The translations under genes and the position numbers were made by a program. 64,000 nt of DNA. Source: CAWUEX02 sp963921305 (GTDB taxonomy: Bacteria > Pseudomonadota > Alphaproteobacteria > Rhodospirillales > Rhodospirillaceae). The notes beneath the pieces were generated by a model. It searched no databases and was not told where the DNA came from. It saw only the letters and a program-made list of their open reading frames with translations. This document shows, one piece after another, positions 18,460-29,100 of the stretch. Numbering within the stretch: the first letter of the stretch is position 1; every line of letters starts with the position of its first letter. The DNA lies in NCBI GenBank assembly GCA_963921305.4, contig CAWUEX030000002.1, positions 1,798,001 through 1,862,000 on the forward strand. Reading direction: 5' to 3'.

Positions 18460-20001
18460 TCAGTCGGCCAACACCACCACGCCCAACTCCAAAAGCTTGG
18501 CCAGTTGCTTGGTGCGGATGTGGGTGACCCGGGCCGTGAGGTGTTCCTTGAGCTCGCGGGGTTTCAAGGCCTTGCCGCCCATCAACACGTCGCCGTCATC
18601 ACCGCCGACCAGCTTGGTGACGACTTTAACCGCACTGTCCCAGCCTTTTTCACAGATGGCCAGCAGCAGTAGAGCGTCGATGTTGCTCATCTCCATTGCC
18701 GTGCCCGGGCGGGGCGCGGCAAGCGGAATACGCGGCAGCACCATACCGAATTCCTTGATCATGCCGCGGGAGAAGGCGGTGCCCATGGCAATCTTCGGTT
18801 TGCCGGACACCGGCACCGCATCTGTCTCGTGGGCGAAAGCGATGACTTCGCCGCCGGCGGACAACAGACGCCCGGCATCAACCCGCGTTGCAGCGGAAAC
18901 GGTATCGAGACCTTCAATGGAGCCCATGTTGGCAATGCTTTTGGCGCCTGAGGTAATGACGTCGAGCAAGGTATCGAAGGGATCACCCGTGTAGGAGATT
19001 TGCACGTCCCCGAATGCAACTTCTTTGTCCATGTCAGCGCCGGAGACGAGGGTGCCGAAAATCAAATCGTCATTGCTTTTGAGCCATTCGTCCTCGTCGG
19101 TGAACGGCTCACCTTTGACCCACACATCGCGCCGGAAAGTTTCGTTGCGGATAAAGTCACGCTTCGCTTCCAGTTCGGCCCGGCTTTTCAAGTCGCGGAA
19201 TTCTTCGTACAGCGCCGGCGGTACCGCCAAGTCGACCATATTGAGAAACAGCGTGGCGCAGCCCGCGAACTTGAGGCCGCCTTTCTCCATGGCCGCGCGC
19301 ACTTCCGCGAAATGAAAGGCGCGCAGATTGGCGTTGAAATATTCGTGCGCCATGTAGCGCAGGTCCAGGCGTTCCAGCTGTTCGACGGCCTCGGCCAGAG
19401 CCGGGTGATCACGGAAGTACTTCGCCTCGGCGTTCTTCAGTTTCACCAGCCAGGCCAAACCCTCGCGCGCCCGGTCCATTGAATTCATATCGTCCGGGGT
19501 GAGCGAGTAAATCATGTCGCGCATGGGCAATTTTGCCGCCCAGCCCGGCATCGCATTGTACCCGGTGAGCAAGATGCCGCCGGGTTTGAGCCGTTTCACC
19601 GCATCTTCCAGCAGGGCCGAGCGGGTCGGCTCGTCGACCCACGACAGCACGCCGTGCATCACCGCAAAGTCCAGCGGCGGGATATCGTCTTCCTCCAACT
19701 GGGTGAAGCTCTTGCAAAGAAACTTGGTATTTTCCAATCCACCCCGTAGCGACAACGTTTCCGCGGTGCGGATGTGGGTGTTCATGAAGTCCACACCATA
19801 GAACTGCGCGTGGGGGTAACACGCCGCCAGCACATTCGCGGTTACGCCGTTGCCGCAACCGTAATCGCACCAGGTGAAGGGTTCGTCGAGGGGACGGGGT
19901 TTGAAGCCGTTGAACGCACAGGTCAGGTTCATGTGCGTCGGCGCATGGTCGCCGTAGTACTCGGCCACATAGGCCGTATCGGTCACATACCCGTCGCTCA
20001 T
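18460..20001 (-). CDS. class I methyltransferase with methyltransferase-regulatory domain
   Basis: A 513-residue cytosolic protein. SAM motif I reads WCDYGCGNGVTANVLA near 44-59, followed by an acidic strand end FYGVDFMN and motif III-like LKPGGILLTGYNAMPGWA near 139-156. Residues about 215-300 fit the 'methyltransferase regulatory domain' that follows the catalytic domain in rickettsial protein-lysine methyltransferases. The C-terminal 150 residues are less conserved. It could methylate a protein lysine, but I see no substrate clue; the gene is single, convergent with folC, and separated from trxA by the trxA terminator. Confidence 0.8.
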   Translation of the reverse strand: MSDGYVTDTAYVAEYYGDHAPTHMNLTCAFNGFKPRPLDEPFTWCDYGCGNGVTANVLAACYPHAQFYGVDFMNTHIRTAETLSLRGGLENTKFLCKSFTQLEEDDIPPLDFAVMHGVLSWVDEPTRSALLEDAVKRLKPGGILLTGYNAMPGWAAKLPMRDMIYSLTPDDMNSMDRAREGLAWLVKLKNAEAKYFRDHPALAEAVEQLERLDLRYMAHEYFNANLRAFHFAEVRAAMEKGGLKFAGCATLFLNMVDLAVPPALYEEFRDLKSRAELEAKRDFIRNETFRRDVWVKGEPFTDEDEWLKSNDDLIFGTLVSGADMDKEVAFGDVQISYTGDPFDTLLDVITSGAKSIANMGSIEGLDTVSAATRVDAGRLLSAGGEVIAFAHETDAVPVSGKPKIAMGTAFSRGMIKEFGMVLPRIPLAAPRPGTAMEMSNIDALLLLAICEKGWDSAVKVVTKLVGGDDGDVLMGGKALKPRELKEHLTARVTHIRTKQLAKLLELGVVVLAD

Positions 20002-20126
20002 AAACCCCCGGCCCCCATGCCGTTAAAGTGCCATGCCCTACGTGTTGGGCGACCGCGCCCGTCTGGTCTGTATGGCGGTTTGTGGGGCGGTCTGTGCGTT
20101 TGTAACCCGGTTCCTATGCGCAACGC

Positions 20127-20155
20127 AAAAGCCCCGCCGGGGTCGGCGGGGCTTT
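20127..20155 (-). terminator. intrinsic terminator after trxA
   Basis: AAAGCCCCGCC (minus strand 20155-20145) pairs perfectly with GGCGGGGCTTT over 11 bp with a 6-base loop, and a short T-run follows. It starts 24 bases after the trxA stop. Confidence 0.85.
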
Positions 20156-20179
20156 GGTGTTCGGTATCGCAAAGACGGT

Positions 20180-20497
20180 TTACCCGAGGGAGCTTTCCAC
20201 CCACTCGACCAGTTTGCTTTTCGGCAGGGCGCCGACTTTGGTTGCAGCGACTTCGCCGTCCTTAAACAAAATCAACGTCGGGATGCCGCGCACACCGTAT
20301 TTCGTCGGGGTGTCGGGGTTGTCATCGATGTTGACCTTGGCGATGGTCACTTTGTCGGCCATCTCCGTGTCCATCTCGTCGAGAATGGGACCGATCTGTT
20401 TGCACGGGCCGCACCACTCCGCCCAGAAGTCGACCAGCACGGGGCCGTCAGATTTCAAGACGTCGTCTTCGAAGGAGTCATCGGAAACGTGTTTCAT
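20180..20497 (-). CDS. trxA: thioredoxin
   Basis: A 105-residue thiol-disulfide oxidoreductase. The active site is WAEWCGPCKQIGPIL at about 27-41 with the canonical WCGPC, and the cis-proline loop is in GVRGIPTLILFKDG near 69-82. There is no signal peptide, so it is cytosolic. It has its own predicted promoter and terminator. In many alphaproteobacteria trxA lies next to addA; here about 2.2 kb (small frame, Rieske, HAD) separates them. Confidence 0.98.
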   Translation of the reverse strand: MKHVSDDSFEDDVLKSDGPVLVDFWAEWCGPCKQIGPILDEMDTEMADKVTIAKVNIDDNPDTPTKYGVRGIPTLILFKDGEVAATKVGALPKSKLVEWVESSLG

Positions 20498-20567
20498 GGG
20501 GATCGGTCCTTATGGTGAAAGCGGCGCACGGAGTGTGCGCCGGCAACTGTGAACGGGGTCACCTGCG

Positions 20568-20596
20568 AATCTAGGTAGGGTCCGGGGGAGCGTCAA
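20568..20596 (-). promoter_or_regulatory. predicted sigma70 promoter of trxA
   Basis: Minus strand TTGACG (20596-20591) and TAGATT (20573-20568) are spaced by 17 bases. The start would be near 20561, giving a leader of about 63 bases that contains a 7-bp hairpin (GGCGCAC/GTGCGCC, 20523-20541). No terminator-like T-run follows that hairpin. Confidence 0.62.
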
Positions 20597-20661
20597 GGAA
20601 GGCTGGGCACACGGTGCTGTGAGGGAGCAAACCGTCCAAAGGATGGGCGATCGGTACTCTA

Positions 20662-20853
20662 TTAGCGGACCCCGGTTCTCCGAATCTCCTCGGCTAAGGC
20701 CCGGATTCTCTTTGCCTTTTCACGGCGTTCGTCGAGTCCGTCAGCCGTCGCATCGCGCATCAGCGTGGCCGCGATGCACATCAGCTGGTCCGCCATGGCG
20801 CCATAATCCGGCGGCTGGGATGATCGCTTTGTCGTCATGACGTGCGGTTCCAT
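20662..20853 (-). CDS. small hypothetical protein, doubtful
   Basis: A 63-codon frame between the Rieske-gene terminator and the trxA promoter. The predicted product is polar and helical, with a charged C-terminal half (LDERREKAKRIRALAEEIRR). An internal start (MTTKRSSQPP) is possible. I see no ribosome-binding site before either start and no recognised domain, and it begins 8 bases after a terminator, so it would need its own promoter. It is listed because the otherwise geneless 20498-20987 stretch holds nothing better. Confidence 0.3.
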   Translation of the reverse strand: MEPHVMTTKRSSQPPDYGAMADQLMCIAATLMRDATADGLDERREKAKRIRALAEEIRRTGVR

Positions 20854-20860
20854 CGTCCGT

Positions 20861-20894
20861 GAGAAAAGAGAAGGGGCAGCCCTGTGACTGCCCC
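20861..20894 (-). terminator. intrinsic terminator after the Rieske gene
   Basis: Minus strand GGGGCAG (20894-20888) pairs with CTGCCCC (20879-20873) across an 8-base loop, and the pyrimidine run TTCTCTTTTCTC follows. It lies about 95 bases beyond the stop at 20988. Confidence 0.72.
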
Positions 20895-20987
20895 CCGCTT
20901 ACGGCCTCACATATGGATTCAGGAGGTGCAGTGGAAGTGCCCAACCTGCATAGGTGCCCTGCACCCAGCAGGACGCTCATTCTGGCT

Positions 20988-22031
20988 CTAGCTCCGCCAG
21001 CGCAGCTCCACCGGTTCAATGGGATTGGTGAACGCCGGCCCGCCGTCCTCAGCTTCGGCCCAGGCTTCTTTGAGGCGGAAGTACCAGCGGATTTGGGTGT
21101 CTGCGTCCTGAACCAGCATGGTCTTTGGGCCAAACGCTTGACCGTCCCGCATGTCCTCGACTGCGGCTGCGTCTTGGCCGAGAAACCGCCGCGCAGCCCG
21201 TCGCACAACGGCACGGGTGAGCGGTCCGCCCGGCACATCCCAATACATGACGTGATGCACATCGGTGGTTTGCGCATCCACGGGCGTGCAGGCGGTGAGG
21301 CCGCAGTAGGTGTACTTGCCCGTCGTCGCGTGTTCGATGCGTATACCTGGCAGGGTGTAGGTGATTTCGGTCTCCGGCGCGCCGCCTAGAAACAAACGAT
21401 ACGCCCGGGCGTTGCCCGAGGCCGTGTGCCGGTCCATGCGCCAGCCTAAGGGCACGGGCGAAAACGATTTCCGTTTGTCGCGCACATCACGGCGGCCGCG
21501 CCACAGCGCCGAGGCATGCACCCACGCGCCATGGGCCGGGTCCATCAGGCCGGTGATGGCAAGATCGATATCGCATTGAAAGCGGTGGGTAAGGAACAGC
21601 TGCGGTTCGGCATCAAACGGCACCTCGGGCACTTCAGATTGGCCCGCGCCGTTGCCCGCGAAGAAAATCCAGATGACACCCTGTGCTTCCCGCACGGTGT
21701 AGGTGCGGGCGCGGATGTCTTGGGCTTGCGGCTTCTGGCCGTCCATCTGCGACGGAATCGCGGTGCATTGCCCGTCGGTGGCGAAGCGCCAGCCGTGATA
21801 GGGGCACTCAACTTCCGTACCATCGAACTCGCCGCGTGATAGCAATGTGCCGCGATGGGGGCAGGTGTCGGCCAGCGCAAATACGGTTCCGGTTTTGTCG
21901 CGGCCGATCAACACCGGCTCATCCAGTAGCGTGCGGTGTATCACGTTCCCCCGCGCAATTTCCTTCGCGGACGCGGCGACATACCACAGGCCGCGCAAAA
22001 ACCGGGGCGGCATTGAGGGAAAAGGGGTCAT
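20988..22031 (-). CDS. Rieske [2Fe-2S] oxygenase alpha subunit-type protein
   Basis: A 347-residue protein of the ring-hydroxylating oxygenase fold. The Rieske cluster ligands are CPHRGTLLSRG near 57-67 and CPYHGWRF near 76-83 (CxH...CxxH). The mononuclear-iron site fits ITGLMDPAHGAWVHA near 160-174 (DxxHxxxxH). No ferredoxin or reductase gene is adjacent, so electrons must come from elsewhere. The family includes vanillate O-demethylase-like and other single-component oxygenases; the substrate is unknown. It lies between trxA and a HAD phosphatase, with its own terminator. Confidence 0.85.
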   Translation of the reverse strand: MTPFPSMPPRFLRGLWYVAASAKEIARGNVIHRTLLDEPVLIGRDKTGTVFALADTCPHRGTLLSRGEFDGTEVECPYHGWRFATDGQCTAIPSQMDGQKPQAQDIRARTYTVREAQGVIWIFFAGNGAGQSEVPEVPFDAEPQLFLTHRFQCDIDLAITGLMDPAHGAWVHASALWRGRRDVRDKRKSFSPVPLGWRMDRHTASGNARAYRLFLGGAPETEITYTLPGIRIEHATTGKYTYCGLTACTPVDAQTTDVHHVMYWDVPGGPLTRAVVRRAARRFLGQDAAAVEDMRDGQAFGPKTMLVQDADTQIRWYFRLKEAWAEAEDGGPAFTNPIEPVELRWRS

Positions 22032-22074
22032 CGGGCGATGGTCATCATCTGCAGCGGGAAATCAAGACCTGGCA

Positions 22075-22701
22075 CTATGCCGGTGGCAGCAAGCGCCTAC
22101 CTGTTAGGTCGGCTGCGAGCGCGGCGGCATCTGTGAAATGGTGAGTTTGAAACCCCAACGTTTGCGCTGCTTTGATGTTGTCGGCTACGTCGTCAATGAA
22201 CAGTGATGTCTCCGGTGTCAGGTTATGGCGCGTGCACAGCACCTGAAACAAGCGGGCGTCGGGCTTTTTCACGCCTTCGCGCCCGGAGACGACAGTGCCG
22301 CCGAACCAATCGAGAAACTCGTAGGGCGGCTGCGCAGCGGGGAAGGTTTCCGCTGGCCAGTTGCTCAAGGCGAATAGCGGTACCTTACGCTGCTTCAATC
22401 CCTTGAGTACATCAACCGTATCGGCCAATGGCCCGCCTAGCATTTCGTCGAAGCGGGTATAAAACGCTTCGATCTCTGCACGAAGGTCCGGATGCTGATC
22501 AACCAGGTCACGCGTTGCCTTAACAGTGGATTGACCGGCATCCTGCTGCTCGTGCCAAGCGCGGGTGCAGATGTGAGTGAGAAAGTGCTCGACCTCGTCT
22601 TCACTGGCAAAGATTTTCCGGTAGAGGTAGCGCGGATTCCAATCGATCAGCACGCCTCCGAGGTCAAACACCACGGCTTCGATTTGCGCTGGTTCAGTCA
22701 C
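22075..22701 (-). CDS. HAD-superfamily phosphatase, YihX-like
   Basis: A 208-residue hydrolase. HAD motif I is VVFDLGGVLIDWNP near 10-23, with the nucleophile Asp and a glycine where many HADs have the second Asp, as in YihX-type sugar phosphatases. Motif II is ALSNWPAETF near 113-122, and motif IV is SLFIDDVADNIKAA near 171-184, with a conserved lysine in VKKPDARLFQ between them. It starts with GTG and overlaps the end of addA by 8 bases, so it is likely translated with addAB. Substrate not determinable. Confidence 0.85.
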   Translation of the reverse strand: MTEPAQIEAVVFDLGGVLIDWNPRYLYRKIFASEDEVEHFLTHICTRAWHEQQDAGQSTVKATRDLVDQHPDLRAEIEAFYTRFDEMLGGPLADTVDVLKGLKQRKVPLFALSNWPAETFPAAQPPYEFLDWFGGTVVSGREGVKKPDARLFQVLCTRHNLTPETSLFIDDVADNIKAAQTLGFQTHHFTDAAALAADLTGRRLLPPA

Positions 22702-25700
22702 GTCCAGCCTCGCGCCACGTGGTGTCCATCATGGCGTCGGGGACGGTCATGGCGAACGGACCATCCGTCCACAACAGGACGCAGTGAATGTCCCGGTCCG
22801 GATAGATCTGCCGCAAGGCCGCGCGGTAGGCCGCCATCTGAAACACGTAGGCGGGCGCGACATTTGCGGCGTCCTGCGGCGGCGGACGGTTGGTTTTATA
22901 GTCGATGACTTTCACCGCCGTATCGGTCACGGCCAGACGGTCGACTTGGCCGGAGAGAACTTGTCCGCCGATTAAACCAGTCAGCGGCACCTCGGCCTGA
23001 GACCCCGGTCCGAACAAATCTACAAATTCTTTGCTCTCGAGTACCGCGAGCGTTTCGTCGGCGATGGCTGCGGCTTCCTCCGGTGACAAGTTCCATGAAG
23101 GCCGCGCCAGATAGGCGTCCGCTGCGGCGCGGCGGGCGTTCTCCGGCAGGTCCGGCAGACTCTGCAGCAAACGGTGAATCAACAGCCCCCGCTGGAACCG
23201 GTTGGCGCCGTCATCGGACAAGGGAGACCGCACCGGCGGATCGTCAGTGGCCGGTTTGGACGGAGCCAACGGCTGCGGCGGCGTTGGATTGTGGGGTGCG
23301 GCCTCGTAAGCAAACGGCGGCACCGCTTCGATCACTGGAATTTCGTCTTCTGGCGCATGCTTTTCGTCAGTTGGGGCCGTCTGGTCTGTGCACAGCCGCC
23401 ACGCTACGCCGTCGCCGATTCCAGCCTCGGCCAACACCGGCTCAATCACGTCTTCCGCAATCGGCGTGAGAGCGCGTTCGATCATATTGTACCAGCAGTC
23501 CTGAGGGGCACGGACATTGGTGTTCCAGCCACACACATACAGCCGATCCTCGGCACGGGTCATGGCAACATACAACAAGCGGCGGTACTCCCGCGCTTGC
23601 GCCGCCGCCATGTCTTCTTTGATCTGCCGCGTCGTTTCGTCCTGAGCGCCCGCGCTGCCCGGCCAGATCATCAGCGGCGCGCCCGCCTGACTCTCTGTCC
23701 AGTAGACCGGATCCAGCTGTTTCGGCGTCTGCAGCGTGTCCGGCAGAAACACGATGGGCGCTTGCAGGCCTTTCGCGCCATGTACGGTCATGATCCGCAC
23801 GGCATCGCGGGTGGCTTGTTCCAGATCGCGTTTTACTTCCAAGGCGCCGTGTTCCAGCCAATGCAAGAAGCCCTCCAGGCTGGGTGCATGACGGCGTTCG
23901 TATTCCAAAGTCTGCGCCAGGAATTCATCAATGGGATCGTCTGCATCCATGCCCAGGCGGCTGAGCAATTTGCGCCGTCCATCCAGACCGGTCAGCACAT
24001 GCGCATACAACGCAAAGGGGCCGAGGAAGTCGGTCTTGTCCAGAAGGTCCTCGAGCATCTTGTGCGCGGACCCAAATGCACTGTTTGCACCGGCATGCGC
24101 GGACAACGCCGTCCATAGGGTGCGCTGACCACGGTCATGGGCCAGCTCGAACAGTTCGTCCTCTGACAATCCGACCAACGGGCTCTTGAGAACCGTTGCC
24201 AGGGTCATGTCGTCCTGGGGCAGCAGCAGGAAGCGCCCCAGAGCCACTAAGTCCATCACCGCGATTTGGTCGATCAGCACCATGCGGTCGACCCCGGCGA
24301 CGCCGATGTCCAAGTTTTTCAGGGCGCGGACCAGGTCTTCAACGAAGCCGGTGCGCCGCCGCACCAGAATAAGAATATCGCCCGGGTGAATCGGCCGGTT
24401 TTCTGACTCCAGAATTTCCCCGGCACACATGCGCGCGATGCGGTTGGCCATCACCTGCGCCAGGCGCGCCTCAGGCGACTCACCGCGCAGGCGTTCCACC
24501 GGCGGCTTCCACGGCGCCGGATCATCTGTCTCTTCGGGATCGACCGGCGGCCAAAGCTCTACGCATCCGGCACGGCCTTCGCGCGCCACAAGGTGGGTGA
24601 GAGTGTCGTCCTCCAGCACCACGCCGGTGCGTGCCGGGTCCTCTTTGAATACCGCGTCGACCGCGCGCAGCACCGCATCGGTTGAGCGGAAGGACACATC
24701 CAACTGAATGTCGCCCCAGTGCCGGTCCGCCTCGGTCACCCGGTCTTCAAAATAACGCCGCATGCGGTCGAAGCCTTCGGGGTCTGCGCCCTGGAAACTG
24801 TAGATCGACTGCTTGCGGTCACCCACCGCGAACACGGTGCGCTCGGTTTCCGCCAGCGCTTCATGACGGCCCTCGCCGGCGAAGAATTCTTCCGTCAACG
24901 CCTGCACCACATCCCATTGGTCCGGGCTGGTGTCTTGGGCTTCGTCGATCAGCAGATGATCCAGGCCGCCATCCAGTTTGAACAGCACCCAGGCCGATAC
25001 CCCGGGCCGGCGCAACAGGGCGCGGGTGTGCTCAATCAAGTCGTCGAAATCCAGTCGGGCGTGCGCACGCTTGTGCGTTTCATATGTTTCCAGAAAGGCA
25101 TGTCCGAGGGTTAGGAGCGCATGAGTTTCAACCGCAGTGTGCGCCGCGTGCATGCGGTTGACGACGTTCTGGACGCGCTGCGCTTCATCGGTCAGCGCCT
25201 CCAGAACTCCAGGGGCGCTCTCCGCTACTTTTTTGGTGGCCAGTGTCTTGCGCACGGTTCCGGTTTGGGTGAGGTAAATTGACGCGTACGCATCGAACGA
25301 GGCTGTGCGCACGCCTTTATCGCGTTCCAGCCAGCCCGCTATGGCCGCAGCACGATCTTGATCCCCTTTGCTCCCGGTGCTGAGAGCTTTCACCGCATCG
25401 ATGAGTGCGTCACCGACGAGAGCGTCGTCACCACACGCCGCTTCGACGACGGACTCCGGAGTGTCGTCCGCGCCAATACCGAGAAGCGCCCGCAAGGCCA
25501 AAACCGCATTATCGACACTGCCGTGCCGCGCGATCAGCCGGGCAATTTTCGCCCGCGCTGACGTGATCGCTTTCATCAGTGCTTCGAAGTTGGTTTCGTG
25601 CACCCGCGCCACGACGACGCCCAGCGCCTCGGCCAACACCGGGTCGTGCCCGTGGTCGGCATGGGCGATGACGCTCTCGCGTGCGTCATACAGCATCTCG

Positions 25701-26167
25701 GCGGTGTCCTCGTCGGTCATCAAATCGAAGTGCGGCGCAAGGCCGGCTTCCAGCGGAAAGCGCCGCAGAACAGACTGACAAAAGGCGTGAATGGTCTGGA
25801 TTTTCATACCGCCCGGCGTTTCCAAAACCCGCGCGAACAATTGCCGTGCTGTTTTGATGTCGTCTTCCTCAATGTCGCGGCGCAAGAGACGCGTAAGCTC
25901 GTCCGCTAGGTCTCCATCGCTCAGCGTCACCCACGCGCTGAGAGTCTCGGCTACGCGGTTGGCCATTTCCGCTGCCGCTGCGTTGGTGAAGGTCAGACAC
26001 AGAATGCGCTGCGGTGCGGTGCCGGTCAGCATTAGGGCGAGAACCCGTTCGATCAGCACCCGGGTCTTGCCGCTGCCGGCCGATGCCGACACCCACACCG
26101 ATGACGCTGGATTTGTGGCCTGACCCTGCCGTGCGGTGGCAATGGCGACGGGGGACAAATCGTTCAT
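22694..26167 (-). CDS. addA: double-strand break repair helicase-nuclease AddA
   Basis: UvrD-type helicase and nuclease subunit of AddAB, which resects double-strand breaks for RecA. 1157 residues with the start chosen at 26167, where ATG overlaps the addB stop (ATGA); the frame is open 11 codons further. Walker A is VSASAGSGKTRVLIERVL near 28-45, motif II LLIDEAQDTSPDQWD near 415-429, and helicase motif IV-VI sequences such as YVAMTRAEDRLYVCGW lie further on. The C-terminal nuclease shows GQVDRLAV...VIDYKTNRPP. All expected motifs are intact. Confidence 0.96.
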   Translation of the reverse strand: MNDLSPVAIATARQGQATNPASSVWVSASAGSGKTRVLIERVLALMLTGTAPQRILCLTFTNAAAAEMANRVAETLSAWVTLSDGDLADELTRLLRRDIEEDDIKTARQLFARVLETPGGMKIQTIHAFCQSVLRRFPLEAGLAPHFDLMTDEDTAEMLYDARESVIAHADHGHDPVLAEALGVVVARVHETNFEALMKAITSARAKIARLIARHGSVDNAVLALRALLGIGADDTPESVVEAACGDDALVGDALIDAVKALSTGSKGDQDRAAAIAGWLERDKGVRTASFDAYASIYLTQTGTVRKTLATKKVAESAPGVLEALTDEAQRVQNVVNRMHAAHTAVETHALLTLGHAFLETYETHKRAHARLDFDDLIEHTRALLRRPGVSAWVLFKLDGGLDHLLIDEAQDTSPDQWDVVQALTEEFFAGEGRHEALAETERTVFAVGDRKQSIYSFQGADPEGFDRMRRYFEDRVTEADRHWGDIQLDVSFRSTDAVLRAVDAVFKEDPARTGVVLEDDTLTHLVAREGRAGCVELWPPVDPEETDDPAPWKPPVERLRGESPEARLAQVMANRIARMCAGEILESENRPIHPGDILILVRRRTGFVEDLVRALKNLDIGVAGVDRMVLIDQIAVMDLVALGRFLLLPQDDMTLATVLKSPLVGLSEDELFELAHDRGQRTLWTALSAHAGANSAFGSAHKMLEDLLDKTDFLGPFALYAHVLTGLDGRRKLLSRLGMDADDPIDEFLAQTLEYERRHAPSLEGFLHWLEHGALEVKRDLEQATRDAVRIMTVHGAKGLQAPIVFLPDTLQTPKQLDPVYWTESQAGAPLMIWPGSAGAQDETTRQIKEDMAAAQAREYRRLLYVAMTRAEDRLYVCGWNTNVRAPQDCWYNMIERALTPIAEDVIEPVLAEAGIGDGVAWRLCTDQTAPTDEKHAPEDEIPVIEAVPPFAYEAAPHNPTPPQPLAPSKPATDDPPVRSPLSDDGANRFQRGLLIHRLLQSLPDLPENARRAAADAYLARPSWNLSPEEAAAIADETLAVLESKEFVDLFGPGSQAEVPLTGLIGGQVLSGQVDRLAVTDTAVKVIDYKTNRPPPQDAANVAPAYVFQMAAYRAALRQIYPDRDIHCVLLWTDGPFAMTVPDAMMDTTWREAGRD

Positions 26168-29100
26168 CCGCCGTCTCCGTCGCTGTCCGCCGTCGCCCAT
26201 TCCTTTACTCGCGCCAGATGTTCGGTTTCTCCGTAAGGCAACAGCTTGTTGGGATTGGGCCGCGCGGTATAGGCGGTGTCCGGGTTGTCGAAGGTGTCGA
26301 TCAGCCCCTGCACGCCCTCGATCACCTCGGCGCAGGCTGTCTCCACGGCGTCCGCGGCATCGCGGGATTCGCCGCCGTTGCCCCGCCCGCTGAGCTTCCA
26401 GTAGGTCAGTTCCGACACGGGCTTGGCGGGTACATTTTTAAAACCACCGCTGCCGGCAATCATCGCTTCCAACGGCAACTGCGGTGAGTACCCTGCCTGC
26501 ACATCTTTCTTCGATGGCAGCGTGCCGGTCTTGTAATCCAGAATAGCCAGGGTCCCATCATTCAGCTCGTCGATGCGGTCGGCCCGTGCCTTCAGAATGA
26601 AATCTCCCGCTGGGCCCTGTAGTGTCGTTTGTCCTTTGACTTCGGTGTGCGGTTTTTGCACCCGAGTCCGCCGGTCCTGTTCCGCCTCGGCTACCCAGGC
26701 CGCGATGCGCTCGAACCGAGGTTCCCAGAACGCCATCACGCCTGGTGGCACGTCGGCGCGCCGGAAGCGGGTTTCCGCCATATCCAGCAGCACCTGTTCC
26801 GCGTCCGCCGGCATGTCTTTCGGATAGGCGGCGATAAATTCTTGCAGAATGTCGTGCACGATTATGCCGTAGTCGGCCAGACTGGCGTCCGCATCGATCG
26901 GGTTAAGAGCGCGCAGTTTCAGGACATACTTGGCGTAGATTTCGTAGGGATCGCGCATCCACTTTTCGACATCGGTGACGTTCATCGCGCGCGGGCGGTC
27001 CTTCACCGGCGGCTTTGGGTCCGGCGCGGCACACGGGGCGATCTTTTCCGGCCGGGTCAGCGACGCTGCCCAGGGCAGCCAGGTGTAGCGGCCAGGTATA
27101 TCATTTGCGTTCAGGCCCGCTGCCTCGACCACCTGGTCGAGCCGCCGCCACCAGCGCGACGCCACGGTGGGTGTGCCGTCCACTTTCAGAGCCCGCGTCA
27201 TAATCACTTCCGGCGCGCCGAGGGCCTGGGCGATGTCGTGGGCGGACTGCCCGATCTTCCGTTCCGGTTGCGGTAAGCCAAACGCTTTACGCATGGGGCG
27301 GCTCATCCAAGCATCCGTATCCGCATCCGCCGGCCAGGTGCCCTCATTGAGTCCACCAAGAATCAGGATGTCAGGGTGCAGGAGACGCGCTTCCAGCGGA
27401 CCGAGAATGCTCAGTCTTGGATGAGTGCCGAAGCGGGGGCGCACCACCTGGCCCGCCATCAACGCATCCAGCAAGCCCGGGTAGGCGAGCGGTGAAATCG
27501 GCTCCAGATGCGTTGCGGCGTCATCCAACTCGGCGACAAAGCGGGCGACGGCCTCGCCCTCGTCTTGCGCCCACAGCCGCAAGGGTCCCGCCAGTTCGTC
27601 CGATGCAGCGAGGGTTTCCGCCCACTGCACATGCGCTGTCAGAAGATCACGCAACGGCACTGCGGCCTCGGCCATCAAGGCCGCAAACGGCGCCATGTCC
27701 TTTTCCAGATGCGCGAGCCAGCCGTCCAACTCTTTCGGATGCGTGTCATCGGCGGCAATCGCCGCGCGTAGTCCTTCCACGCCTTCCGCCGGGCGCGGCC
27801 CGCGCAGCACCGCCAGTTCCAACTGACGCACGCGATTGCGAAACACGCCCGGTTCCAGCCCGCCCGCCGCCATCGGATGTTTGAGTGCCGATAACAGCGG
27901 GATGGGGGCGCAATCGTATAACGCCATATCGGCGGTCAGCCGTAGAAACACGCCCGCCGGAGTGGCCGCCAGGGGTTTGCCCGCGGAGTCATCGATATCC
28001 AGGTCCCAACGTTCCAACTCAGCCGCCACGCGCCGCGCCAGCGCCCGGTCCGGTGTGACCAACGCTGCCGTCTGCCCGTCCACGTCGATAGCGGCCCGCA
28101 GGGCCACGGCGATTGCAGCGGCTTCCTCGCGCGGCGTCGGTGCTTCGATGCGCTGCAAGCCCTCGGTTGCCGCCCGTGTGAGTCCGCCCAAGGTGCGCCA
28201 CTGTTCGCTGGTGTCTGCCGGGCGCATGATTTCGCTGATCAATCTTTGGCGCTGTTCACCGGTCTTTTCCGGATTTTCACCCGGCCAAACCGTAACCTCA
28301 TCGCGCGCCGCCTCAAGATGAGTCAGCAGGGATTTCAAAACGTGCTGGGGGTGGGTCTCGCCGAGCGCGTTCCAACTGTCCTCATCCAAGGCGAGATCGA
28401 GTCCGGGCAAAACGATGCAGCCGTTGGGCAGCCCGGCGATCACCGCCAGCAGATCGCGGTTAGCAGGCACGGACCCGGTCGATCCGGCGGCGACGATGAG
28501 TCCCTTCGGCGGCGCGGCCTGCCAGGCGGCAGCCTGCGCCGCGAATACTTGATTGCGGTGATCGGCGGGATCGCACGCGCCCATCTCCGAGAGAATGTTC
28601 GGCCAGTTCTCCGTTACAATCTGCAGAAAGTTGAGTGTTACCTGCCAGTGCTTCGCCAGGCTTTCGGGCACCAGCTTATGCAGACTGTCGAACGTCAGGC
28701 GTTCGGTTTGCACTTGATCAAGAAAACGCGCGAGTTCTTGCGCTAGCTTTGCTGCTTGCTGCGGGCTTTGGTGTTCCCCGCTGGCTTTGGCCTGGGCCAG
28801 GATCAACCGGGTTAACAATAACGTGCGCGTCAGCGGTGCGATGGCCGGCGCGATGTCTAACGGCGCTCCGCCGTCCCCGCCGAAACCGCTCAGCAGCGCC
28901 TCGTCTTCATCGATGTCTTGCAATGGCATCAGCCGCGGCAACAACAACGGTCTGCCGTCACTGCGCCGCAAGAACGCATCGCGCAAGGCTCGCCCGGCGC
29001 GGCGCGTCGGCACCAGCACCGTGACCCCGGCCAAGCGCAGCGGATCGTGACCGGTCTCGGCAAGGAGGCCGTCAGCGAGGGCATCGACAAAGCTGGTCAC

